Notes: generated from the letters alone by a model not told the origin. A DNA stretch of 6,743 nucleotides from Caldisericota bacterium (GCA_013152825.1 JAADFP010000094.1:1-6743), one strand, 5' to 3'; shown: positions 1-5,147, counted from the stretch's first letter. Made by a program: numbers and translations.

Positions 1-44
1 GGAAAAAGTTTGCCAAAAAAGATACAATGCTAAAGCACATATGA
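1..44 (+). CDS. 3' end of an unidentified upstream gene (frame uncertain)
   Basis: Two reading frames enter from the left edge and close just before the RNase HI gene. One ends KKFAKKDTMLKHI with a TGA at 42-44, giving a 4-bp ATGA overlap with the next start codon, a common arrangement in translationally coupled operons. The other ends GKSLPKKIQC with a TAA at 31-33; its CGKSL-like flavour would suit a zinc-ribbon tail, but only ten residues are visible. I cannot tell which is real or name the product. The close spacing suggests that the RNase HI gene is inside an operon and not first in it. Confidence 0.3.
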   Translation, partial: KKFAKKDTMLKHI

Positions 45-457
45 GCAAAGTAAAAGTATTCACTGACGGAGGCGCACTGGGTAATCCCGGCAAGGGAGGT
101 ATTGGGGGAGTAATTTACAATGAGAAGGGAGAGAAAATAAAAGAATTCTCCCTTTCTATAGGTTTAAGCACAAACAACCAGGCCGAGTACCTGGCCCTGC
201 TCTATGCCCTCCTCCTCTGCAAATCCTTAAATTTCTCTGAGATTACGGTACACACTGACAGCGAGCTTCTTTATTTCCAGTGGAAGGGCACCTACCGGGT
301 GCGTAACCCTCGTATCCGTCTCTATTATCTTATGGTAAAATTATTAGAGAAGGATTTTAAACGGCTGGAGCTGAAAAAGATTCCTCGTGAACAAAATAAA
401 GAAGCTGACAGACTGGTAAAAATGGCTTTTAGGCAGCACTCAGGGCAGACCGGGTAG
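41..457 (+). CDS. RNase HI family protein
   Basis: This 138-residue protein is a single RNase H fold of the RNase HI superfamily, which cuts the RNA strand of RNA:DNA hybrids using two divalent metals. The catalytic carboxylates are visible as D9 in TDGGALGNPG, E49 in NNQAEYLAL, D73 in HTDSELL and D123 in NKEADRL. The loop that carries a histidine in E. coli RNase HI reads IPREQN here, as in many short RNase HI proteins that lack the basic-protrusion handle. The ATG at 41 puts the first beta strand at residues 3-8, the usual family position; the frame is open to the window edge but nothing upstream looks homologous. There is no clear Shine-Dalgarno sequence. The last eight codons (RQHSGQTG) lie beyond the fold and overlap the 5' end of rnpB, so the tail is probably dispensable. 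It is likely cytoplasmic, for R-loop or Okazaki primer removal. The symbol is left blank because rnhA-type subfamilies cannot be separated by eye. Confidence 0.93.
   Translation: MSKVKVFTDGGALGNPGKGGIGGVIYNEKGEKIKEFSLSIGLSTNNQAEYLALLYALLLCKSLNFSEITVHTDSELLYFQWKGTYRVRNPRIRLYYLMVKLLEKDFKRLELKKIPREQNKEADRLVKMAFRQHSGQTG
405..433 (+). promoter_or_regulatory. Candidate promoter for rnpB inside the RNase HI gene
   Basis: A CTGACA at 405-410 matches the -35 consensus at five of six positions. TTTTAG at 427-432 follows after 16 nt and matches the -10 hexamer at only three of six. Initiation 6-8 nt downstream would fall at about 438-440, where the P1 helix of RNase P RNA begins. Position is the main argument; the -10 is weak. 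rnpB could instead be processed from the upstream transcript. Confidence 0.3.
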
Positions 458-775
458 CTACTCCTTCCGGGATTACCTCGGAATGGGGAGGAAAGTCCAG
501 GCTCCAGAGGACAGGGTGCCCCGATGAATATCGGGGTCCTCGCAAGAGGAGGAAAGTGCCGCAGAAACTATACCGGTCCGATGTAACATCGGACTAAGGG
601 TGAAATAGTGTGGTAAGAGCACACTCCCCCGGCGAAATGTCGGGGTCGGGGTAAACCCCACCCGGAGCAAGGCTAAATAAGAGGGATGGAGTGTGTCCGC
701 TCCGTTAACCCTCGGGTAGGCTGCTCAGATAAATGGCTACCGAATACAGAACCTGGCTTATGGTCTGCCCTGGGT
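438..775 (+). ncRNA. rnpB: RNase P RNA, bacterial class A
   Basis: This is the catalytic RNA that matures the 5' ends of tRNAs. Conserved core blocks are present in the expected order: GAGGAAAGTCCAGGCTCC (488-505), CAGAAACTATACCG (from 562), AGGGTGAAATAGTG followed by GTAAGAGCACAC, CCCGGAGCAAGGCTAAATA (661-679), GGGTAGGCTGCT (714-725) and ACAGAACCTGGCTTAT (746-761). By hand folding, P1 is 438-450 with 763-775 (13 bp), P2 is 453-458 with 736-741, and P4 is 493-501 with 752-759 including the conserved bulged U at 496. P8 is near 519-536, P9 TCCTC-GCAA-GAGGA, P12 576-594, P13 near 627-645, P14 GGGG-TAAA-CCCC and P15 681-685 with 709-713. At about 338 nt it is shorter than the roughly 377-nt E. 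coli RNA. Helix P18 appears absent and no GGU is seen in L15. The 5' end overlaps the RNase HI gene by about 20 nt. The ends are set by P1 pairing and are approximate. No clear intrinsic terminator follows. Confidence 0.96.
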
Positions 776-940
776 TTACTCCTCCCGGGCGGAATCCCGA
801 CTGCACCGCTCTATCCGTAGATGGGGATGTTTTCGGCATCGGGCCAAAAAGATGAACACATTGGCAGGTTTGAATTTTAGCCCTACTAATTACCCAAAGA
901 TTAGCAAAGCCCTGGCAATAAAAAACCCGCCCCGGCTTAA
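776..940 (+). other. Spacer between rnpB and mfd
   Basis: This 165-nt stretch has no convincing gene. It contains only short potential stems, such as CGGG...CCCG near 787-800 and GATG...CATC near 826-840, and no stem followed by a T-run, so I see no intrinsic terminator for rnpB. I find no good promoter for mfd. A minus-strand frame stays open across it into rnpB but is treated as chance. Its function is unassigned. Confidence 0.5.
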
Positions 941-3900
941 ATGCCACCTGTTCACCCGCCATTCCTGTCGGACAGAGAAGCCCGGCACCAGACGAATTCT
1001 CCCTTGAAAATAGAAAATATCTTTTCCAACTGGGACATCCTGCACAAGATTCTTTCCTGCCTGGAAAGGAAAGAAAGAGTGTGGATCAGGGGGATAGGCG
1101 GTACTCCTTTATCCTTTCTGCTCCTCTCTCTCTTCTCTCGTTTATCCTGCAAAATAATAGTGGTGGGAGAGCAAAAAGAAGCGGCTATGATGCACGCCAA
1201 CCTTGAAGAATTCCTGCCGGAGAACGTGATTTTCTACGGAGAAGATGCCACCCAGGATTCGCAAAAGGGGATTTCATCTTTACACCGCCTCATCAACTCC
1301 GAAAAAATCATCCTATTCACCACCCCACATTCTTTAAAAACCAGGCTTGTTTCTCCCCGGGAAATATCCGCAAAAACAGCACACCTAAAAAACAAAATAA
1401 CCATAGAACGCAGTGAATTGCTGAAACACCTACAGGAAAGCGGCTACGAAAGAGTAGAAAGAGTAGAAATGCCGGGAGAATGGAGTGTACGAGGGGGAAT
1501 TATAGATATATTCAGCCCTTCTGCGGACAAGCCGTACAGGGTGGAACTGGAAGAAAACAGGATAACTTCCCTGCGTACCTTCGATCCCTACACGCAAAAA
1601 TCCCTCTATTACCTGGAGGAGATTGTCCTCCCTGATCTCCACCTTGACAGAGCAAAAAAAGAATCCTGCCTGCTTGAATACTTCAACCCGGGAGATCTGG
1701 TTGTCTTTCATGACCCGAGAAACATCAAGGGAATAATCGGGCAAGCAAACAGCAAGGAAGAAGTCTCCTGGGGAGAAGTGCTTTCCCATCTCTCTTCCCT
1801 GCGGGTAATCTTTACTTCCTGGCTGCCCCAATCCCCTCCCCTTGCCTACCATGCCCTCTTTTCTCTCTCCTTCCAATCCCTCAAGGGCATCACCCTCTCC
1901 TTTAATACCCTTTACAACTCCTTGAAACGGTGGGAGAGTGAAAAGTTTCGCATCTTTATCTCCGGGTTTTCCGGCATAGAAAAGAAACGCTTCCAGGAAA
2001 TAATAGAGCACAAAGGAATCAGTAAATGCGAGTTTATCCCGGAAAACCTCCAGGAAGGATTCTTATCCGAAGACTTAAAGATAGTGCTCATCACCACCCG
2101 GGAAATTCTCGGCTACCAGCCTCTGCAAAAAACCACTCCCCAGAGTGTTCCCATCAGCTATCCCTACCTTTTAGATAAAAACGATTACGTAGTGCACGCC
2201 GTGCATGGAATAGGAAAATTTGTGGGCTTGAGGGAAGAAAAGGTAGAGGGAGAGAAAAAGGAATTTTTAGTTATTGAATATGCAGGCGGTGATTTACTAT
2301 ATGTTCCCGTGGAAGGTCTCCACCTGGTAGAAAAATATATCGGGGTGGAAGGTTCTCCCCCTTCTCTTTCCCGGCTGGGAAGCCCCCGCTGGAGAAAAAC
2401 CAGAGAAAAGGTAAAAGCAGCTATAAAAGACCTCAGCGCCAACTTACTACATACCCAGGCACTGCGCCAGAGCCAAACTGGCTTTACCTTCTCCAGGGAC
2501 AAGGAATGGCAAAAAGAATTTGAATCCACCTTCCCCTACAAGGAAACCCCTGACCAGATAAAAGCCATAGAAGAAGTAAAGCAGGACATGGAAAGCCCTT
2601 CCCCCATGGAACGCCTCATCTGCGGAGACACCGGGTTTGGAAAAACCGAAGTAGCCCTGCGAGCCGCCTTCAAGGCCTGCCTGGATGGAAAGCAGGTAGC
2701 CATGCTAACTCCTACCACCCTCTTAACCCACCAGCACTATATAAACTTTCAAGAAAGGCTCAAAGACTTTCCCATAAAAGTAGCAATGCTCTCCCGCTTC
2801 GTAAGCAACAAAAAGAAACAGCAAATCCTGAAAGAATTAGAGGCAGGCAAAATAGACATAATCATAGGCACTCACCTGCTCATCCAGGAGAAAGTAAAAT
2901 TTAAAGACCTGGGTCTTTTAATCATCGACGAAGAACACCGCTTTGGAGTAAAACACAAAGAAAAAATAAAACAAATGAAAAACCTGGTGGACATACTATC
3001 TCTCTCTGCCACCCCCATACCCCGCACCCTTTATCTTGCCCTATCCGGCATCAGGGAGCTTTCCCTTATCCTCACCCCTCCCCCGGAACGCCTGGAAGTG
3101 CTGACCGAGGTAAGAGAATTCAACCTCCAGCTCATCAAGGAAGCCATTGAAAGAGAAATAGAGAGAAAAGGGCAGGTCTTCTTCGTCCACAACCGCATTG
3201 AAGACTTAAAAAGCTTCCAGGAAATCATAAGAAAACTCGTTCCCCGGGCAAAAAGCTCCATAATTCACGGCCAGATGAAAAGCAAGAACATAGAAAAAGA
3301 AATGATAAAATTCATCAAAGGCGAAATAGACGTCCTCATCACCACCACCATCATCGCCTCTGGCCTGGATATCCCCAATGCCAACACAATTATTGTCAAC
3401 GAAGCACACAAATTTGGCCTGGCAGAGCTTTACCAGCTACGGGGAAGAGTAGGAAGATACAAGACCAGGGCACATGCCTACTTCCTGGTTCCTCCCCGGG
3501 AAATACTTTCCCACGAAGCACGCAGAAAACTGTATGCCATCCAGACCTTCGCACATCTCGGTTCAGGATACCAGCTGGCACTGGAAGACCTCCAGATACG
3601 GGGAGCAGGAAATATCCTGGGCGAAGAACAACACGGTCATATCCAGGCAGTAGGACTGGCTCTCTATACAGAACTCCTCTCCCGCACCATCGCCGAGCTA
3701 AAAGGAGAAACCTACCTCCCCTATATACCCACCAAAATAGAAATAGGGATACCCATTTCACTGCCCTCTGCCCTGCTTAGCGAAAAAGAAAAACTCTCCT
3801 ACTACAAAAGATTATCCCAGGCAAAAGAAAAAGCAGAGATTGAAAACATCAAAAAAGAACTTGAAGACCGTCTCGGAACATTACCGGAAGAGGCCCTGAA

Positions 3901-4177
3901 CCTCTTCGAAATCCAGAAGATAAAATTACTCGCTTTCCAGAAAGGAATCGAGTATATAAGAAAAAGAAAAAACCTTTTCCTCATCCGCTTCTTCCCCGAA
4001 ATTTCCCTCCGGCAAAAAGGCGAAATCCTGCATACCCAGAAACCCGGCAGAGTACTCATCACTCCCCAGGGAGAACTGGGATACATCATAAAAGAGCGTA
4101 AAAAAACACTTACCCTGCTTAAAGAACTCCTCACTCTCCTGCCCGACGAACCCGGCGCGGGGAGGGAAAGACATTAG
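941..4177 (+). CDS. mfd: Transcription-repair coupling factor Mfd
   Basis: Mfd is a DNA translocase that displaces RNA polymerase stalled at lesions and recruits UvrA for nucleotide excision repair. The 1078 residues compare with 1148 in E. coli. The N-terminal UvrB-like module includes the block around residues 160-210 with RGGIIDIF at 184-190, the region that contacts UvrA. The RNA polymerase interaction (CarD/TRCF) domain spans about 412-475, with YVVHAVHGIGKF and later LLYVPVEGL. The RecG-like motor has Walker A GDTGFGKT at 562-569 (K568), DEEH at 663-666, SAT at 689-691 and the arginine-finger motif QLRGRVGR at 832-839. The TRG translocation motif covers about 877-907 with RGAGN at 887-891. 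The C-terminal D7 domain starts near 930. The frame is intact. The ATG at 941 gives a proline-rich start unlike the family; an in-frame TTG at 1004 (codon 22, then KIENIF) may be the true start. Neither has a Shine-Dalgarno sequence. The last ten or so residues (from PDEPGAGR) look like tail. Confidence 0.97.
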   Translation: MPPVHPPFLSDREARHQTNSPLKIENIFSNWDILHKILSCLERKERVWIRGIGGTPLSFLLLSLFSRLSCKIIVVGEQKEAAMMHANLEEFLPENVIFYGEDATQDSQKGISSLHRLINSEKIILFTTPHSLKTRLVSPREISAKTAHLKNKITIERSELLKHLQESGYERVERVEMPGEWSVRGGIIDIFSPSADKPYRVELEENRITSLRTFDPYTQKSLYYLEEIVLPDLHLDRAKKESCLLEYFNPGDLVVFHDPRNIKGIIGQANSKEEVSWGEVLSHLSSLRVIFTSWLPQSPPLAYHALFSLSFQSLKGITLSFNTLYNSLKRWESEKFRIFISGFSGIEKKRFQEIIEHKGISKCEFIPENLQEGFLSEDLKIVLITTREILGYQPLQKTTPQSVPISYPYLLDKNDYVVHAVHGIGKFVGLREEKVEGEKKEFLVIEYAGGDLLYVPVEGLHLVEKYIGVEGSPPSLSRLGSPRWRKTREKVKAAIKDLSANLLHTQALRQSQTGFTFSRDKEWQKEFESTFPYKETPDQIKAIEEVKQDMESPSPMERLICGDTGFGKTEVALRAAFKACLDGKQVAMLTPTTLLTHQHYINFQERLKDFPIKVAMLSRFVSNKKKQQILKELEAGKIDIIIGTHLLIQEKVKFKDLGLLIIDEEHRFGVKHKEKIKQMKNLVDILSLSATPIPRTLYLALSGIRELSLILTPPPERLEVLTEVREFNLQLIKEAIEREIERKGQVFFVHNRIEDLKSFQEIIRKLVPRAKSSIIHGQMKSKNIEKEMIKFIKGEIDVLITTTIIASGLDIPNANTIIVNEAHKFGLAELYQLRGRVGRYKTRAHAYFLVPPREILSHEARRKLYAIQTFAHLGSGYQLALEDLQIRGAGNILGEEQHGHIQAVGLALYTELLSRTIAELKGETYLPYIPTKIEIGIPISLPSALLSEKEKLSYYKRLSQAKEKAEIENIKKELEDRLGTLPEEALNLFEIQKIKLLAFQKGIEYIRKRKNLFLIRFFPEISLRQKGEILHTQKPGRVLITPQGELGYIIKERKKTLTLLKELLTLLPDEPGAGRERH

Positions 4178-4186
4178 ACTATAGAC
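4175..4186 (+). repeat. TAGACTATAGAC repeat, copy 1
   Basis: The 12-mer TAGACTATAGAC begins on the mfd stop codon (TAG 4175-4177) and is followed by the related TTTAGAC. An identical 12-mer occurs at 4564-4575. The mfd stop therefore lies inside the repeat, suggesting that this repeat DNA abuts or has reset the end of the gene. Confidence 0.6.
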
Positions 4187-4197
4187 TTTAGACGGTT

Positions 4198-4227
4198 AGT
4201 AGCGAGTAGATAGTAGTGAGTAGCGAG
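4198..4227 (+). repeat. Degenerate GAGTAG-type repeats
   Basis: AGTAGCGAG occurs at 4198-4206 and again at 4219-4227, with GTAGATAGTAGTGAG-like variants between, all built on short AGTAG/GAG units. This is simple-sequence-like repeat DNA with no coding role seen. Confidence 0.7.
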
Positions 4228-4232
4228 GGGGT

Positions 4233-4288
4233 AATCCTGGTTTCTTAGTTTCTTGGTATCTTGGTTTCCTGGTACCTTGGTCCCCTGA
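4233..4288 (+). repeat. 8-bp tandem repeat array, seven units
   Basis: Seven consecutive 8-nt units run without any indel: AATCCTGG, then TTTCTTAG, TTTCTTGG, TATCTTGG, TTTCCTGG, TACCTTGG and TCCCCTGA. The consensus is TTTCTTGG. Differences are almost all transitions, which suggests an old, decayed array. Two further units, AATCCTGG and GTCCTTGG, lie at 4433-4448, and the entry unit AATCCTGG is identical in both places. Confidence 0.85.
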
Positions 4289-4331
4289 GTGAGTGAGGCG
4301 AGGAAGTTAGAGGCAAGCTATATTCACATCA

Positions 4332-4363
4332 TTTAAAACATTTTAAACGGAGTATGGTATAAT
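4332..4363 (+). promoter_or_regulatory. Extended -10 promoter with AT-rich dyad
   Basis: TATAAT at 4358-4363 is a perfect -10 hexamer preceded by TGG (4355-4357), an extended -10. The -35 region is weak (TTAAAA-like, about 4333-4340). It lies within a perfect inverted repeat, TTTAAAA-CA-TTTTAAA (4332-4347), that could be an operator. Transcription would start near 4370, giving a leader of about 285 nt before the regulator gene at 4656. It is the best promoter sequence I found in the window. That the downstream GbsR-like protein binds the dyad is only a guess. Confidence 0.6.
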
Positions 4364-4370
4364 GGGAGAA

Positions 4371-4401
4371 AGTTGTTAGTTGCCAGTTTTGAGTTGTTAG
4401 T
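4371..4401 (+). repeat. AGTTGTTAGT direct repeat
   Basis: The 10-mer AGTTGTTAGT is present at 4371-4380 and at 4392-4401, with the repeat starts 21 nt apart. It lies immediately after the predicted transcription start and belongs to the degenerate repeat DNA of this gap. Confidence 0.6.
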
Positions 4402-4415
4402 GAGGGGAGAGGATG

Positions 4416-4431
4416 GGGGACAGTGAATGGG
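4416..4431 (+). repeat. Solo left half of a GGGGACAG element
   Basis: GGGGACAGTGAATGGG here differs by one inserted base from GGGGACAGTAATGGG at 6006-6020, where a full inverted repeat exists. No CTGTCCCC arm follows here, so this is a half copy or remnant. Confidence 0.5.
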
Positions 4432-4460
4432 CAATCCTGGGTCCTTGGGAAGGGAGTTTT

Positions 4461-4486
4461 ACCCTGCCCCCCACGTGGTTCAGGGT
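4461..4486. repeat. GC-rich dyad with CCACGTGG core
   Basis: ACCCTG (4461-4466) and CAGGGT (4481-4486) form a 6-bp inverted repeat around the perfect palindrome CCACGTGG (4471-4478). An alternative stem, GCCCC (4466-4470) with GGGGC (4488-4492), is followed by TTTAG and would be a poor terminator. It could be an operator or chance. Confidence 0.35.
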
Positions 4487-4531
4487 TGGGGCTTTAGCAT
4501 TTGGATTTAGAGTTTACCCCAACACCCGCTC

Positions 4532-4564
4532 ACCTGTCATACCCGCGGAAGCGGGTATCCAGGT
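4532..4564. repeat. GTCATACCCGC-type interspersed palindrome
   Basis: ATACCCGC-GGAA-GCGGGTAT (4539-4558) is a perfect 8-bp stem with a tetraloop. It is flanked by a 5-bp outer stem, ACCTG (4532-4536) with CAGGT (4560-4564). The wording GTCATACCCGC...GCGGGTATCCAG resembles the widely distributed GTCATTCCCGCGAAAGCGGGAATCCAG family, which includes Neisseria dRS3-like repeats. It is directly followed by the second TAGACTATAGAC copy. Confidence 0.75.
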
Positions 4565-4575
4565 AGACTATAGAC
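4564..4575 (+). repeat. TAGACTATAGAC repeat, copy 2
   Basis: This is an exact copy of the 12-mer at the mfd stop codon (4175-4186), joined by one shared base to the preceding palindrome. Confidence 0.6.
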
Positions 4576-4590
4576 AGGAGTAGTGAACAG

Positions 4591-4632
4591 CCTGCCCTCT
4601 CCCGATGAAATATCGGGATGGTAGCTGGCAGG
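4591..4632 (+). promoter_or_regulatory. Two-stem leader hairpin before the regulator gene
   Basis: The outer stem CCTGCC (4591-4596) pairs with GGCAGG (4627-4632). The inner stem TCCCGAT (4600-4606) pairs with ATCGGGA (4612-4618) around a GAAAT loop. The structure ends 23 nt before the start codon and has no T-run, so it is not an intrinsic terminator. It could affect leader stability or translation, or be an inserted palindrome, since its inner hairpin closely matches arms of rnpB in this window. Confidence 0.5.
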
Positions 4633-4646
4633 GAAGCTGGTAGGTA
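4623..4646 (+). repeat. 12-nt tandem duplication
   Basis: AGCTGGCAGGGA (4623-4634) is followed directly by AGCTGGTAGGTA (4635-4646), identical at 10 of 12 positions. The second unit ends 9 nt before the ATG at 4656, and its GGTAGGT is the nearest thing to a ribosome binding site for that gene. Confidence 0.5.
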
Positions 4647-4655
4647 AACAGTAAT

Positions 4656-5147
4656 ATGGACAAAAAAGAAGAAAACAGGCATAAGTTTATCGAGGCAGTA
4701 GCCAACTTCGGCAGGAAATTTGGCTTGAATCATGCCCTGCCCCAGATTTACGCTCTCCTCTACTGGGAAGGGCTTCCCCTCTCCCTGGAGAAGATAAGCC
4801 AGGAATTAGGCATGAGCAAGGGCAACGTCAGCATAAACATACGAAAATTAGAAGAATGGGGAGCCGTAAGAAAAGTATGGAGAAAAGGCAGCAGCCGCCA
4901 TTTCTACACGGCAAATCCCCACCTCACCGAATTTCTGCCCCAGAGGATAAAAGATACACTTATCAAAAGAGTGGAAATACTGGAAAACCATCTTAATTCT
5001 TTAAGCAAGGAAATAAAAGAGAAAGAAAAGCAGGAAAAAATTAAAGAAATCCAGCACATATCTTCTCAAATAGTCAAATTCGCCACCCAGTTGCTGGATA
5101 GCAAGCTGCTGGACCTGGCGGGGATACTGGAATCCAGGAAAAAATAA
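4656..5147 (+). CDS. GbsR/MarR-like winged-helix transcriptional regulator
   Basis: This 163-residue protein has one DNA-binding winged helix followed by a helical tail, resembling the GbsR family (COG1510-like) within the MarR fold. The helix-turn-helix lies at about residues 42-69: SLEKISQELG forms the first helix and MSKGNVSINIRKLEEWG the recognition helix. The phrase SKGNVS matches the SKGSIS-type signature of GbsR proteins. The wing follows at about 71-86 (VRKVWRKGSSRHFYTA). Residues 96-145 are rich in charged heptad-like sequence and are probably a dimerising coiled coil. No effector-binding cysteine pair or metal site is evident. The start is fixed by an in-frame TAG at 4641-4643. The gene is 8 nt upstream of the exporter permease, so it probably regulates its own operon, perhaps through the 4332-4347 dyad. 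That role and any ligand are inferences. GbsR itself controls glycine betaine synthesis in Bacillus, which is not implied here. Confidence 0.85.
   Translation: MDKKEENRHKFIEAVANFGRKFGLNHALPQIYALLYWEGLPLSLEKISQELGMSKGNVSINIRKLEEWGAVRKVWRKGSSRHFYTANPHLTEFLPQRIKDTLIKRVEILENHLNSLSKEIKEKEKQEKIKEIQHISSQIVKFATQLLDSKLLDLAGILESRKK

Larger units (their letters stand above)
4178..4655. other. Repeat-rich intergenic region without a gene
   Basis: No credible coding frame is seen in these 478 nt. In order it holds TAGAC-type repeats, AGTAGCGAG repeats (4198-4206 and 4219-4227 with GAGTAG variants between), an 8-bp tandem array (4233-4288), a promoter with a dyad (4332-4363) and AGTTGTTAGT twice (4371-4380, 4392-4401). 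After these come half a GGGGACAG element (4416-4431), two more 8-bp units (4433-4448), a GC-rich dyad (4461-4486), a GTCATACCCGC-type palindrome (4532-4564) and a two-stem hairpin (4591-4632). It looks like an accumulation site for short repeats that also carries the regulatory region of the downstream operon. Confidence 0.8.

Noticed and set aside
473..670. Minus-strand 65-codon frame inside rnpB
   Set aside because: It lies wholly antisense to the RNase P RNA, so its sequence is explained by the RNA.
776..940. tRNA or tmRNA gene next to rnpB
   Set aside because: No cloverleaf, T-loop GTTCRA motif or tmRNA-like end pairing is visible.
705..962. Minus-strand 85-codon frame across the 3' part of rnpB and the spacer
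   Set aside because: It is antisense to a structured RNA gene and has no recognised domain or ribosome binding site. Frames antisense to stable RNAs are often open by chance. Conservation beyond the RNA would be needed to revive it.
1430..2011. Minus-strand 193-codon frame opposite mfd
   Set aside because: It is a shadow of the mfd coding frame, with low-complexity aromatic and glycine-rich content and no family resemblance.
4198..4288. CRISPR array
   Set aside because: Units are 8-10 nt and directly adjacent, with no 25-40 nt repeats or unique spacers.
4461..4492. Intrinsic terminator for mfd
   Set aside because: The GCCCC/GGGGC stem is only 5 bp and followed by TTTAG, and it lies downstream of the predicted promoter, nearly 300 nt after mfd.
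4370..4655. Known riboswitch in the long leader
   Set aside because: I recognise no aptamer core of a known class; the structure seen is explained by short palindromes and tandem repeats.
4530..4733. Minus-strand 67-codon frame over the leader and regulator start
   Set aside because: It overlaps the regulator gene and the palindrome. Its N-terminal end (YLDTRFRGYDR in its C-terminal part) is translated repeat, typical of spurious frames made by the GTCATACCCGC palindrome.
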